Positions 23,704-33,669 of a stretch of 64,000 bases of DNA are shown in pieces. How positions within the stretch are numbered: the first letter of the stretch is position 1; each line of letters starts with the position of its first letter. Under the pieces are notes generated by a model. That model was not told the DNA's origin. It was given only the letters and a program-made list of their open reading frames with translations, and did no database searches. Source of the DNA: Herbaspirillum huttiense (GTDB taxonomy: Bacteria; Pseudomonadota; Gammaproteobacteria; Burkholderiales; Burkholderiaceae_D); the NCBI RefSeq assembly GCF_004367745.1, contig NZ_CP037993.1:1054001-1118000 (forward strand), written 5' to 3'. Position numbers and translations under genes: made by a program.

Positions 23704-25254
23704 ATGACGATGTCTGTCGGGACGCAGGCGCGTCCCATGCTGGAATTGAGCGGTATCCACAAGGCATTCGCGGGCGTGAAGGCGCTCACCGATGTCGGCC
23801 TGCGGCTGTTCCCGGGGGAAGTGCATACCCTGATGGGACAGAATGGCGCAGGCAAGTCCACGCTGATCAAGGTCTTGACTGGCGTGCATGAACCCGATGC
23901 AGGCAAGATCGAACTGGGTGGCCGCGCCATTGCGCCGGCCTCTACGCTGGAGGCGCAGTCGCTGGGCATCAGCACGGTCTACCAGGAAGTCAACCTGTGT
24001 CCCAATCTCTCCGTGGCCGAGAACATCTTCGTCGGCCGCTATCCCCGCCGTTTCGGCCGCATCGACTGGAAGAGCGTGCATGCACAGTCGAAGCAATTGC
24101 TGCAGCAGCTGCAGATCGACATCGATGTCGGTGCGCTGCTGTCGTCCTATCCGCTGGCCATCCAGCAGATGGTGGCGATCTCGCGCGCGCTCTCGGTCTC
24201 GGCCAAGGTGCTCATTCTCGATGAGCCGACCTCCAGCCTGGACGAAGCCGAGGTCCAGCAACTCTTCAAGGTGCTGCGCCGCCTGCGCGAGCAGGGCATG
24301 GCGATTCTTTTCGTGACCCACTTCCTGGACCAGACCTACGACATCTCGGATCGCATTACCGTGCTGCGCAATGGCGTGCGCGAGGGCGAATACCTGGTCG
24401 GTGATTTGTCGCGGCTGGACCTGGTCAACAAGATGGTGGGCGTGACCGCCGTCGATCACCGCAAGGTGGAAGCGGGTGCCGAGGCACTGGCGGCAGGGCT
24501 GTCGGCCGATGAAGCTGGCAAGGACGAGGTGTTCCTGCAGGCCGATGGTTTCGGCCGGCGTGGCGTGCTGTCCCCGCAGGACCTGGAATTGCGGCGCGGT
24601 GAAGTCTTCGGCCTGTGCGGTCTGCTCGGTTCCGGACGGACCGAGATGGCGCGCCTGCTGTTCGGTGCCGACCGCGCCGATTGCGGGCAATTGCGCATCG
24701 AAGGCCGCAGCGTGAAGCTCGACAATCCGCGCGATGCGATTGCGGCGGGCATCGGTTTCTGTTCGGAGGATCGCAAGAAGGAGGGCGCGATCCTCGAACT
24801 CTCCGTGCGCGAAAACATCATCCTGGCGCTGCAGGCGCGCCAAGGGTTGTTCCGCGTGCTGCCGCGCAAGCGCCAGAACCGGATCGCCGCCGATTACGTC
24901 AAGTGGCTCGGCATCAAGACCGCCGACCTGGAAACGCCCATCGGCCTGCTCTCCGGCGGCAACCAGCAGAAGGCCTTGCTGGCACGCTGGCTGGCCACCG
25001 ATCCGGGCATGCTGATCCTGGATGAACCCACGCGCGGCATCGATGTGCGGGCCAAGCAGGAGATCATGGATTTCGTCATCGCCATGTGCCGCAAGGGCAT
25101 GTCCATTCTTTTCATTTCCTCGGAGATTCCCGAGGTCCTGCGCTGCAGCGACCGCATGCTGGTGCTGCGTGACCGCCGCGCCTGCGGCGAGTACCGTCGC
25201 GGTGAGCTCGATGAGCAATCGGTCTTGCAGGTGATCGCGGGAGAGGCCGCATGA
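23704..25254 (+). CDS. ytfR: CUT2 sugar ABC transporter ATPase, YtfR-like
   Basis: 516 residues, two nucleotide-binding domains. Domain 1: Walker A GQNGAGKST, Walker B ILDEPTSSLDE. Domain 2: GLLGSGRTEMARLLFG in place of Walker [16 protein letters not shown] and [16 protein letters not shown]. The ATG at MTMSVG follows GGAG at proper distance, so I rejected the upstream in-frame start. It overlaps the next permease gene by 4 bases. It energises import with YtfQ and the two permeases. Confidence 0.92.
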   Translation: MTMSVGTQARPMLELSGIHKAFAGVKALTDVGLRLFPGEVHTLMGQNGAGKSTLIKVLTGVHEPDAGKIELGGRAIAPASTLEAQSLGISTVYQEVNLCPNLSVAENIFVGRYPRRFGRIDWKSVHAQSKQLLQQLQIDIDVGALLSSYPLAIQQMVAISRALSVSAKVLILDEPTSSLDEAEVQQLFKVLRRLREQGMAILFVTHFLDQTYDISDRITVLRNGVREGEYLVGDLSRLDLVNKMVGVTAVDHRKVEAGAEALAAGLSADEAGKDEVFLQADGFGRRGVLSPQDLELRRGEVFGLCGLLGSGRTEMARLLFGADRADCGQLRIEGRSVKLDNPRDAIAAGIGFCSEDRKKEGAILELSVRENIILALQARQGLFRVLPRKRQNRIAADYVKWLGIKTADLETPIGLLSGGNQQKALLARWLATDPGMLILDEPTRGIDVRAKQEIMDFVIAMCRKGMSILFISSEIPEVLRCSDRMLVLRDRRACGEYRRGELDEQSVLQVIAGEAA

Positions 25255-26330
25255 GTGCATCCATGGATTCCAAACTGATTCCCGACAGCGCCGCCAGCGG
25301 CAGCGCGCCGGCTTTTGCAGCACTGCTGCGTCACCCGCTGGTGCGTCCCCTGGCAGCGCTGGCCTTGCTGCTGCTGATCGATTTCCTGCTGGTGCCGGGC
25401 TTCTTCAAGCTGGAGATCAAGGACGGCCACCTGTATGGCGCACTGATCGACATCATCAACCGTGCCGCCCCGCTGATGCTGGCGGCGCTCGGCATGACGC
25501 TGGTGATCGCCACGCGCGGGGTGGACATTTCGGTGGGCGCGGTGGTGGCCATCTCGGGTGCCGTCGCGGCCGTTCTCATCGGCGGCAAGATGGTGGTGGT
25601 CAATGGTGTCTCCGAATACGTCAGCAACGTACCGATGGTGTGGGCACTGTGCGCGGCGATGGGTGCGGCACTGCTGTGCGGAGCCTGGAACGGCTTGCTG
25701 GTAGCCGGTCTCGGGCTGCAGCCCATCATCGCCACGCTGATCCTGATGGTAGCCGGACGCGGGCTGGCGCAGCTGCTCACCGATGGCCAGATCGTGACGG
25801 TGTATTACAAGCCCTTCTTCTTCCTGGGCGGTGGCTACCTGTTCGGCTTGCCGTTCTCGCTCTACATCGCCGGGGCCATGTTCCTGCTGCTGGCATTGCT
25901 GATGAAGAAGACCGCGCTGGGGCTGTTCATCCAGTCGGTCGGCATCAATCCGGTGGCGTCGCGCCTGGCCGGCATCCGTACTGCCGCGCTGATCTTCTTC
26001 GTCTACATGTTCTGCAGCGCCTGCGCCGGACTGGCAGGGCTGATGATCGCCTCCAACATCAAGAGTGCCGACGCCAACAACGCCGGCCTGTTGCTGGAAC
26101 TGGATGCGATCCTGGCCGTGACCCTGGGCGGCACCTCGCTGGCCGGGGGCAAGTTCAGCCTGGTGGGCAGCGTCATCGGTGCGCTCATCATCCAGACGCT
26201 GACTTATACGATCTATTCGCTGGGGGTGCCGCCGGAAGTCAATATGGTGGTCAAGTCCATCGTGGTGTTCCTGGTCTGCCTGTCGCAGTCGCCGGAATTC
26301 CGCCGCATGTTGAGGATGTCCAAATCATGA
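25251..26330 (+). CDS. ytfT: CUT2 sugar ABC transporter permease, YtfT-like
   Basis: 359-residue RbsC-family permease. The start ATGAG overlaps the ATPase stop. It contains MLAALGMTLVIATRGVDISV then GAVVAISGAVAAVL near residue 85, and LELDAILAVTLGGTSLAGGK near the C-terminus. It overlaps yjfF by four bases (ATGA), so the pair is translationally coupled and should form the heterodimeric membrane channel. Confidence 0.92.
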   Translation: MSASMDSKLIPDSAASGSAPAFAALLRHPLVRPLAALALLLLIDFLLVPGFFKLEIKDGHLYGALIDIINRAAPLMLAALGMTLVIATRGVDISVGAVVAISGAVAAVLIGGKMVVVNGVSEYVSNVPMVWALCAAMGAALLCGAWNGLLVAGLGLQPIIATLILMVAGRGLAQLLTDGQIVTVYYKPFFFLGGGYLFGLPFSLYIAGAMFLLLALLMKKTALGLFIQSVGINPVASRLAGIRTAALIFFVYMFCSACAGLAGLMIASNIKSADANNAGLLLELDAILAVTLGGTSLAGGKFSLVGSVIGALIIQTLTYTIYSLGVPPEVNMVVKSIVVFLVCLSQSPEFRRMLRMSKS

Positions 26331-27349
26331 TGCTTGCTTCTTCCTTGCGGCGCGCTTCGCACGCGCCGTGGTTCACCTCCATGGTTACGGTGGCGCTGCT
26401 GGTGCTGATGCTGGTCATCGGGGCGTTTGGCTACGATGGCTTCCTGTCGCCGCAGGTGATGCTGAACCTGCTGATCGACAATGCCTTCCTGCTGGTGGTG
26501 GCCATCGGCATGACCTTCGTCATCCTCTCCGGCGGCATTGACCTCTCCGTCGGGTCGGTGCTGGCGCTGACCACCATGGTGGCAGCCTTCCTGCTGCAGA
26601 ACTGGCACTGGCCGCCGCTCCTGGTGATCGCCACCGTCCTGCTGATGGGCGCGGGCTTCGGTGCGGCGATGGGCGCGATGATCCATTACTTCAAACTGCA
26701 GGCCTTCATCGTCACGCTGGCCGGGATGTTCCTGGCGCGCGGGCTGTGCTACCTCATCAGCATCAATTCCATCACCATCGATGAGCCGCTGTTCGTGGAA
26801 CTGTCGCAGTCGCGGCTGGAGTTGGGCGGATTGTTCATCTCGCCCAGCGTGGTCATTGCCCTGATCGTGCTGGCCGTGGCGATCTGGATGGCGCATGGCA
26901 CCCGCTTCGGCCGCGCCGTCTACGCCATCGGGGGCAGCGAGAGCTCGGCGCTGCTGATGGGCTTGCCCGTCGGACGCACCAAGGTTCTGGTATATGCCTT
27001 CAGCGGATTCTGTGCATCGGTGGCGGGTGTGCTGTTCTCCTTCTACATGCTTTCGGGGTACGGGTTGCATGCGCAGGGCGTGGAACTGGACGCGATTGCG
27101 GCCGTGGTCATCGGCGGCACGCTCCTCACCGGCGGCTATGGTTACGTGGCGGGAACACTGACCGGCGTGCTCATCCTTGGCGTGATCCAGACCCTCATTG
27201 CCTTCGATGGCAGCCTCAGTTCCTGGTGGACCAAGATCTTCATTGGCGCGCTGCTGTTCGTCTTTTGCGTCGCGCAGCGTGTCATTTCCCTGGGAGCTCT
27301 GCGCGGCAAATCGGCTGGATCGGCGAAAGCCGCTCCAGTCGCGGCTTAG
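26327..27349 (+). CDS. yjfF: CUT2 sugar ABC transporter permease, YjfF-like
   Basis: 340 residues starting at the ATGA overlap with the previous gene. It is a polytopic inner-membrane protein with [20 protein letters not shown] near residue 60 and [20 protein letters not shown] near residue 255. The mid-region RFGRAVYAIGGSESSALLMG is typical of the family. It completes a four-gene operon in the E. coli ytfQRT-yjfF order. Confidence 0.92.
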   Translation: MMLASSLRRASHAPWFTSMVTVALLVLMLVIGAFGYDGFLSPQVMLNLLIDNAFLLVVAIGMTFVILSGGIDLSVGSVLALTTMVAAFLLQNWHWPPLLVIATVLLMGAGFGAAMGAMIHYFKLQAFIVTLAGMFLARGLCYLISINSITIDEPLFVELSQSRLELGGLFISPSVVIALIVLAVAIWMAHGTRFGRAVYAIGGSESSALLMGLPVGRTKVLVYAFSGFCASVAGVLFSFYMLSGYGLHAQGVELDAIAAVVIGGTLLTGGYGYVAGTLTGVLILGVIQTLIAFDGSLSSWWTKIFIGALLFVFCVAQRVISLGALRGKSAGSAKAAPVAA

Positions 27350-27567
27350 GCGGGATTTTTTAAGCTTAATTAAGATAACTTTACATAGAGGGAGTTATAC
27401 CGAAAAACATATCCATTACGCTCAAAAAATCATTAGAAATGTATTGGTAAAGCAATTAATGTAGAGCCCGCAAAACAGTTGCTCTGCATGACATTCATCA
27501 GAAATCACGGCGCTGTTTTAGATAACTACAACACGCCATTCCAACAATGAGACTGGAGACTCGAAGC

Positions 27568-28641
27568 ATGAAAATCAAATCCGTAATGAGCGGTATTGCC
27601 CTCGGCCTGGGCGTCACCCTGATGTCCATCAGCGCCCAAGTGAGCGCACAGAGCAAGCAGCTGGTCGGTGTGGCCATGCCCACCAAGTCTTCGGCCCGCT
27701 GGATCGCTGACGGCAACAACATGGTCAAGGTCCTGAAGGAAAAGGGCTACCAGACCGACCTGCAATACGCGGAAGACGACATCCCCAACCAGCTGTCCCA
27801 GATCGAGAACATGCTGACCAAGGGCGCCAAGGTGCTGGTGATCGCCGCCATCGACGGCACCACCCTGACCGACGTGCTGCAGAAGGCCGCCGACAAGGGC
27901 GTCAAGGTCATCGCCTATGACCGCCTGATCCGTGGTTCCAAGAACGTCGACTACTACGCCACCTTCGACAACTTCCAGGTCGGCGTGCTGCAGGCACAAT
28001 CGCTGGAAAAGGCCCTGGGCCTGAAGGAAGGCAAGGGTCCGTTCAACATCGAACTGTTCGGCGGTTCCTCGGACGACAACAACGCCTTCTTCTTCTACAA
28101 CGGCGCCATGTCGGTCCTGAAGCCCTACATCGACAGCGGCAAGCTGGTGGTGCGTTCCAAGCAGATGGGCATGGACAAGGTCGCGACCCTGCGCTGGGAT
28201 CCGGCTACCGCCCAAGCCCGTATGGACAACCTGCTGTCGGCCTTCTACACCAACGCCAAGGTCAACGCCGTGCTGTCCCCGTATGACGGCCTGTCCATCG
28301 GTATCCTGTCCTCGCTGCGCGGCGTCGGCTACGGCAGCCCGCAACAGCCGTTCCCGTATGTCTCGGGTCAGGATGCGGAAGTGCCTTCGGTCAAGTCCAT
28401 CATCCGTGGCGAACAGTACTCCACCATCTTCAAGGACACCCGCGAACTGGCCAAGGTCACCGTCGGTATGGTTGACGCCGTCCTGGGTGGCAAGCAGCCC
28501 CAGATCAACGACACCAAGACCTACAACAACGGCGTGAAGGTCGTGCCTTCCTACCTGTTGAAGCCGGTCGTGGTCGACAAGTCGAACTGGAAGGAAATCC
28601 TGGTGGGCAGCGGTTACTACACCGAAGCACAACTGAAGTAA
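27568..28641 (+). CDS. chvE: Multiple-sugar-binding periplasmic protein ChvE
   Basis: 357 residues; start ATG preceded by GGAGACTCGAAGC, then a signal peptide ending near SAQVSAQ. The mature protein ([54 protein letters not shown]) is ChvE, which in Agrobacterium binds galactose, arabinose, glucose and similar monosaccharides and also acts in chemotaxis and virulence sensing. No VirA-like sensor is in the window. The ATPase and permease genes follow. Confidence 0.95.
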   Translation: MKIKSVMSGIALGLGVTLMSISAQVSAQSKQLVGVAMPTKSSARWIADGNNMVKVLKEKGYQTDLQYAEDDIPNQLSQIENMLTKGAKVLVIAAIDGTTLTDVLQKAADKGVKVIAYDRLIRGSKNVDYYATFDNFQVGVLQAQSLEKALGLKEGKGPFNIELFGGSSDDNNAFFFYNGAMSVLKPYIDSGKLVVRSKQMGMDKVATLRWDPATAQARMDNLLSAFYTNAKVNAVLSPYDGLSIGILSSLRGVGYGSPQQPFPYVSGQDAEVPSVKSIIRGEQYSTIFKDTRELAKVTVGMVDAVLGGKQPQINDTKTYNNGVKVVPSYLLKPVVVDKSNWKEILVGSGYYTEAQLK

Positions 28642-28776
28642 TCCTTTGATGTAACACGCGGGCGGCCGGCATCTCCGCGCTGCCACCGCCCGCAGTCAAG
28701 CTGAAATACGGAACGATCGCAGCACTGCAACACCCACTAAAAACAACAAGCAACAATACGCAAGAAGAACAGCATG

Positions 28777-28795
28777 GTCCCGCTCTGTGCGGGAC
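28777..28795 (+). other. Stable intergenic hairpin between chvE and gguA
   Basis: Perfect stem GTCCCGC-TCTGT-GCGGGAC in the 256-base gap, with no T run directly after it. It is a candidate mRNA-stabilising or attenuating element that would give more ChvE than transporter. The rest of the gap shows no gene. Confidence 0.5.
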
Positions 28796-28897
28796 TAATT
28801 CTTTCAGGCAGTCGCGCTTGCCCCACCGCAACGCGCAAGAGACAAACAAGTCCGGCTACGTGATCCACGCAAGCCCGGCAAATGAGAGGTCAGCATC

Positions 28898-30454
28898 ATG
28901 AGCAACATTCTGGAAATGCGCGGCATCGAGAAAAGCTTCCCGGGTGTGAAGGCGTTGAACAACGTCAACCTGGCCGTGCGCGAAGGCGAGATCCATGCGA
29001 TCGTCGGTGAAAACGGCGCCGGCAAATCCACGCTGATGAAGGTGCTCTCGGGCGTCTACCCGCACGGCAGCTATTCCGGCGATATCGTCTACAAGGGTGA
29101 GGTGCGTGCCTTCAAGGATATCCGCGACAGCGAACACCTGGGCATCATCATCATCCACCAGGAGCTGGCGCTGGTGCCGCTGCTGTCGGTGATGGAAAAC
29201 CTGTTCCTCGGCAACGAGCAAGCCCGCGGCGGCGTGATCGACTGGGAACACTCCTACGTGCGCGCCAAGGAACTGCTGGCCAAGGTCGGTCTGAAGGAAT
29301 CCCCGCTGACCAAGGTTGGTGACCTCGGCGTGGGCAAGCAGCAGTTGATCGAGATCGCCAAGGCGCTCTCCAAGGAAGTCAAGCTGCTGATCCTGGACGA
29401 GCCGACCGCCAGCCTCAATGAAAGCGACTCCGATGCGCTGCTGGAACTGCTGCTGGAACTGAAGCGCCAGGGCATCGCCTCGATCCTGATCTCGCACAAG
29501 CTCAACGAAATTTCCAAGGTAGCCGATTCGATCACCGTGCTGCGCGACGGCACCACGGTCGATACCTTCGACTGCCGCGCTGAACCGATCAGCGAAGACC
29601 GCATCATCCAGCACATGGTGGGCCGCGAAATGGCCGACCGCTATCCGCAGCGCGATCCCAAGATCGGCGACGTGATTTTTGAAGTGCGCGACTGGCGTGT
29701 ACACCACCCGCTGCACTCGGACCGCTTGGCCATCAAGGACGTCAACATGACCGTGCGCGCCGGCGAGATCGTCGGCATCGCCGGGCTGATGGGTGCGGGC
29801 CGTACCGAACTGGCCAAGAGCATCTTCGGCCGTGCCTACGGCAAGAAGATCACCGGCCAGGCCTTCCTGCACGGCAAGGAAGTGGACCTGTCCACCATCG
29901 AGAAGGCCATCGACAAGGGCATCGCCTACGTCACCGAAGACCGCAAGGGCGATGGCCTGGTGCTGGAAGAAGACATCAAGAAGAACATCTCGCTGGCCAA
30001 TCTGGGCGGCGTTTCCGAACGCACCGTCATCGACGAGGCGCGCGAGTACAAGATTGCTGCGGATTTCAAGCAGCAGATGCGCATCCGCTGTTCCAGCGTG
30101 CTGCAGAAGGTGGTCAACCTCTCCGGCGGCAATCAGCAGAAGGTGGTGCTGTCGAAGTGGCTGTTCTCCCAGCCGGAAGTGCTGATCCTGGATGAACCCA
30201 CGCGCGGCATCGACGTCGGTGCCAAGTTCGAGATCTACAACATCATCAGCAAGCTGGCGGCCGAGGGCAAGTGCATCATCATGATCTCCTCGGAAATGCC
30301 GGAACTGCTGGGCATGTGCGACCGCATCTACGTGATGAACGAAGGCCAGTTCGTGGGCCACCTGCCCAAGGCCGAGGCCACGCAGGAAAGCATCATGCGC
30401 GCCATCATGCGCAACAAGCGCATCGATGACCCGGGCCTGTCGCAAGCCGCCTGA
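28898..30454 (+). CDS. gguA: Multiple monosaccharide ABC transporter ATPase (GguA/MmsA)
   Basis: 518 residues, two nucleotide-binding domains. Domain 1: [12 protein letters not shown] and [12 protein letters not shown]. Domain 2: [31 protein letters not shown] and [16 protein letters not shown]. The long loop [20 protein letters not shown] after Walker A is typical of GguA/XylG. It partners ChvE and the single permease GguB, which should work as a homodimer. Confidence 0.94.
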   Translation: MSNILEMRGIEKSFPGVKALNNVNLAVREGEIHAIVGENGAGKSTLMKVLSGVYPHGSYSGDIVYKGEVRAFKDIRDSEHLGIIIIHQELALVPLLSVMENLFLGNEQARGGVIDWEHSYVRAKELLAKVGLKESPLTKVGDLGVGKQQLIEIAKALSKEVKLLILDEPTASLNESDSDALLELLLELKRQGIASILISHKLNEISKVADSITVLRDGTTVDTFDCRAEPISEDRIIQHMVGREMADRYPQRDPKIGDVIFEVRDWRVHHPLHSDRLAIKDVNMTVRAGEIVGIAGLMGAGRTELAKSIFGRAYGKKITGQAFLHGKEVDLSTIEKAIDKGIAYVTEDRKGDGLVLEEDIKKNISLANLGGVSERTVIDEAREYKIAADFKQQMRIRCSSVLQKVVNLSGGNQQKVVLSKWLFSQPEVLILDEPTRGIDVGAKFEIYNIISKLAAEGKCIIMISSEMPELLGMCDRIYVMNEGQFVGHLPKAEATQESIMRAIMRNKRIDDPGLSQAA

Positions 30455-30537
30455 ACACCCATTATCAAGCCGGAGCCAAACCGGCAGCATCACCCATAAA
30501 GTCCATCAAGACCAGAGAGCACCCGAGGAGCAAGACA

Positions 30538-31749
30538 ATGGAGAGCATTGACATGAGCAAGAAACCGGCCGTCGCCAGCGGCGCCGTCGAAAAGAAGGAC
30601 TACGGCAGCTTCCTGAAGAACAACATGCGCGAATACGGCATGCTGATGTCGCTGGTGGCCATCATGGCCTTCTTCCAGATCATGACCGACGGCACGCTGA
30701 TGCGTCCGCTGAACCTGACCAACCTGGTCCTGCAGAACAGCTACATCGTCATCATGGCGCTGGGCATGCTGATGGTGATCGTGGCCGGCCACATCGACCT
30801 GTCGGTGGGCTCGGTGGTGGGCCTGATCGGCGCACTGGCCGCCGTGCTGATGGTGGACTACGGCTGGGGCTTCGTGCCGGCCTCCATCGTCTGCCTGATC
30901 GCCGGCGCCCTGATCGGCGCAGCGCAGGGCTACTGGATCGCCTACTTCAAGATCCCGTCCTTCATCGTCACCCTGGCCGGGATGCTGGTCTTCAAGGGCA
31001 TGGCGCTGGCGCTGCTGCAAGGCCAGTCCCTGGGCCCGTTCCCGCAGACCTTCCAGATGCTGTCCTCGGGCTTCATTCCTGAGCTGACCGACAACACCAC
31101 TTTCCGTACCACCTCGCTGGTCGTGGGCATCATCGCCGCCGTGGTGCTGATCCTGGTCAAGCTGCATGGCCGCCGCAAGCAGACCAAGCATGGGATGGAA
31201 GATGAACCGGCCATGTTCTTCCTGCTCAAGAACGGTGTCTTTGCCATCGCCATCATCGCCTTCAGCTACCTGCTGTCGACCTATCGCGGCATGCCCAACG
31301 TGCTCATCATCATGTTCGGCCTGATGGTGCTCTACACTTTCATCACCAGCCGCACCACCCTGGGCCGCCGCGTCTACGCCGTGGGCGGCAATGAGAAGGC
31401 AGCCAAGCTGTCGGGCATCAAGACCGAGCGCGTGTCCTTCTTCACCTTCGTCAACATGGGCGTGCTGGCCGCACTGGCCGGCCTGATCTTCGCAGCGCGC
31501 CTGAACACTGCCACCCCCAAGGCTGGCCTGGGCTTCGAGCTGGACGTGATTGCAGCCTGCTTCATCGGCGGCGCATCGGCTTCCGGCGGCGTGGGCAAGG
31601 TCATGGGTGCAGTCATCGGCGCCTTCATCATGGGCGTCATGAACAACGGCATGTCCATCATGGGCATCGGCATCGACTACCAGCAGATGATCAAGGGCCT
31701 GGTCCTGCTGATGGCCGTCTGCTTCGACGTCTACAACAAGAACAAGTAA
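30538..31749 (+). CDS. gguB: Multiple monosaccharide ABC transporter permease (GguB/MmsB)
   Basis: 403 residues, longer than simple RbsC permeases, as usual for GguB/XylH. Start preceded by GAGGAG. The membrane core holds MALGMLMVIVAGHIDLSVGS near residue 80; a charged insert near residue 215 (KLHGRRKQTKHGMEDEP) separates helix groups; LDVIAACFIGGASASGGVGK is near residue 340. A terminator hairpin follows the gene, partly uncoupling it from the dehydratase downstream. Confidence 0.94.
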   Translation: MESIDMSKKPAVASGAVEKKDYGSFLKNNMREYGMLMSLVAIMAFFQIMTDGTLMRPLNLTNLVLQNSYIVIMALGMLMVIVAGHIDLSVGSVVGLIGALAAVLMVDYGWGFVPASIVCLIAGALIGAAQGYWIAYFKIPSFIVTLAGMLVFKGMALALLQGQSLGPFPQTFQMLSSGFIPELTDNTTFRTTSLVVGIIAAVVLILVKLHGRRKQTKHGMEDEPAMFFLLKNGVFAIAIIAFSYLLSTYRGMPNVLIIMFGLMVLYTFITSRTTLGRRVYAVGGNEKAAKLSGIKTERVSFFTFVNMGVLAALAGLIFAARLNTATPKAGLGFELDVIAACFIGGASASGGVGKVMGAVIGAFIMGVMNNGMSIMGIGIDYQQMIKGLVLLMAVCFDVYNKNK

Positions 31750-31761
31750 TCCGGATCAAGC

Positions 31762-31786
31762 AAGGCGGGCCTGGCGCCCGCCTTTT
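31762..31786 (+). terminator. Terminator hairpin after gguB
   Basis: Stem AAGGCGGGC with GCCCGCCTT, followed by a short T run (TTTT). It lies 12 bases after the gguB stop and before the dehydratase, so transcription of the downstream enzymes may be reduced or depend on read-through. Confidence 0.7.
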
Positions 31787-31845
31787 GCATTCGGGTGCAA
31801 GCGTTTTTCGAGATCCTTCGTTTTCTGTCATTCGGGAATTCAACA

Positions 31846-33603
31846 ATGAGTAGCGACAAAAAAGACAAGAGCCGCACCCTGCGCTCGGCCGGCTGGTTCG
31901 GTACCGCCGACAAGAACGGTTTCATGTACCGCAGCTGGATGAAGAACCAGGGCATCCCCGACCACGAGTTCCAGGGCAAGCCGGTCATCGGCATCTGCAA
32001 CACCTGGTCGGAACTGACGCCCTGCAACGCCCACTTCCGCAAGATCGCCGAACACGTGCGTCGCGGCATCATCGAAGCCGGCGGCTTCCCGGTGGAATTT
32101 CCGGTGTTCTCCAACGGTGAATCCAACCTGCGCCCGACCGCCATGCTGACCCGCAACCTGGCCAGCATGGACGTGGAAGAATCGATCCGCGGCAATCCGA
32201 TCGACGGCGTGGTGCTGCTGACCGGCTGCGACAAGACCACCCCGGCCCTGCTGATGGGCGCGGCCAGCTGCGACGTGCCGGCCATCGTCGTCACCGGCGG
32301 CCCGATGCTCAACGGCAAGCACCAGGGCCGCGACATCGGTTCCGGTACCGTGGTGTGGCAATTGTCGGAACAGGTCAAGGCCGGTGAAATCACCATCCAC
32401 GACTTCATGGCGGCCGAGGCCGGCATGTCGCGTTCGGCCGGTACCTGCAACACCATGGGCACCGCCTCCACCATGGCCTGCATGGCCGAGTCGCTGGGCG
32501 TGTCGCTGCCGCACAATGCGGCGATTCCGGCCGTTGATGCGCGCCGCTATGTTCTCGCGCACTTGTCCGGCATGCGTATCGTCGACATGGTCTGGGAAGG
32601 CCTGACCCTGTCCAAGATCCTGACCCGCAAGGCCTTCGAGAATGCGATCCGCACCAACGCCGCCATCGGTGGTTCCACCAATGCCGTGATCCACCTGAAG
32701 GCCATCGCCGGCCGCATCGGTGTCGACCTGGAACTGGAAGACTGGACCCGCATCGGCCGCGGCACCCCGACCATCGTCGACCTGCAGCCCTCGGGCCGCT
32801 ACCTGATGGAAGAGTTCTACTACGCCGGCGGCCTGCCGGCCGTGCTGCGCCGCCTGGGCGAAGCCGACCTGCTGCCGCACAAGGATGCCCTGACCGTCAA
32901 CGGCCGGACCATGTGGGACAACGTCAAGGACGCGCCGATCTACAACGATGAAGTGGTGCGCCCGCTGGCCAAGCCGCTGATCGAGGATGGCGGCATCTGC
33001 ATCCTGCGCGGCAACCTGGCACCGCGCGGCGCGGTACTGAAGCCGTCGGCGGCTACGCCTGAACTGATGAAGCATCGCGGCCGCGCCGTGGTCTTCGAGG
33101 ACTTCGCGCACTACAAGGAACGCATCAACGATCCTGATCTGGACGTCGATGCCAGCTGCGTGCTGGTGATGAAGAACGTCGGTCCCAAGGGTTATCCGGG
33201 CATGGCTGAAGTGGGCAACATGGGCTTGCCGCCCAAGGTGCTGGCTACCGGTGTGAAGGACATGGTCCGCATTTCGGATGCGCGCATGAGCGGTACCGCC
33301 TACGGCACCGTGATCCTGCACGTGGCGCCGGAAGCGGCTGCCGGCGGTCCGCTGGGCATCGTGCAGGATGGCGACTTCATCGAACTTGACGCCTATGCCG
33401 GCAAGCTGCAGCTGGACATCAGCGAAGAAGAGATGCAGCGCCGCCTGGCCGAACGCGCCAAGGTGCTGGCCGAACGCAAGCCGGAGATGGCCGGCGGTTA
33501 CCAGTCCCTCTACGTGGACCGCGTGCTGCAGGCTGACGAAGGCTGCGACTTCGACTTCCTGGTCGGTTGCCGTGGCGCGGCCGTGCCCAAGCACTCGCAC
33601 TGA
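31846..33603 (+). CDS. IlvD/Edd-family sugar-acid dehydratase, probable L-arabinonate dehydratase
   Basis: 585 residues, Fe-S dehydratase of the IlvD/Edd family. Cluster ligands Cys60 (LTPCN), Cys128 (TGCDKTTP) and Cys201 (GTCNTMG) and the metal-binding Lys130 are present. MYRSWMKNQGIPDHEFQGKP and RISDARMSGTAYG match the pentonate-dehydratase subgroup typified by Rhizobium L-arabinonate dehydratase. It would turn L-arabinonate (or D-fuconate/D-galactonate) into the 2-keto-3-deoxy acid. The next enzyme of the arabinose route is not in the window. Confidence 0.88.
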   Translation: MSSDKKDKSRTLRSAGWFGTADKNGFMYRSWMKNQGIPDHEFQGKPVIGICNTWSELTPCNAHFRKIAEHVRRGIIEAGGFPVEFPVFSNGESNLRPTAMLTRNLASMDVEESIRGNPIDGVVLLTGCDKTTPALLMGAASCDVPAIVVTGGPMLNGKHQGRDIGSGTVVWQLSEQVKAGEITIHDFMAAEAGMSRSAGTCNTMGTASTMACMAESLGVSLPHNAAIPAVDARRYVLAHLSGMRIVDMVWEGLTLSKILTRKAFENAIRTNAAIGGSTNAVIHLKAIAGRIGVDLELEDWTRIGRGTPTIVDLQPSGRYLMEEFYYAGGLPAVLRRLGEADLLPHKDALTVNGRTMWDNVKDAPIYNDEVVRPLAKPLIEDGGICILRGNLAPRGAVLKPSAATPELMKHRGRAVVFEDFAHYKERINDPDLDVDASCVLVMKNVGPKGYPGMAEVGNMGLPPKVLATGVKDMVRISDARMSGTAYGTVILHVAPEAAAGGPLGIVQDGDFIELDAYAGKLQLDISEEEMQRRLAERAKVLAERKPEMAGGYQSLYVDRVLQADEGCDFDFLVGCRGAAVPKHSH

Positions 33604-33669
33604 TCTTCTTCCCGTCATCATGATGCCGGTGCCGCGCTGTGCGCGCGCACCGGCCTGCAAGGAAACCTC

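Noticed and set aside
22462-25323. 953-codon open frame on the minus strand opposite the YtfQ- and YtfR-type genes
   Set aside because: Antisense to conserved genes with intact motifs; its composition is His/Asp/Gly-rich with no recognisable family.
27350-27567. A small gene or riboswitch in the AT-rich gap before chvE
   Set aside because: Open frames here lack a ribosome site and conserved sequence; the TTAAGCTTAA palindrome at 27360-27369 is too short to call, and promoter function is the simpler reading.
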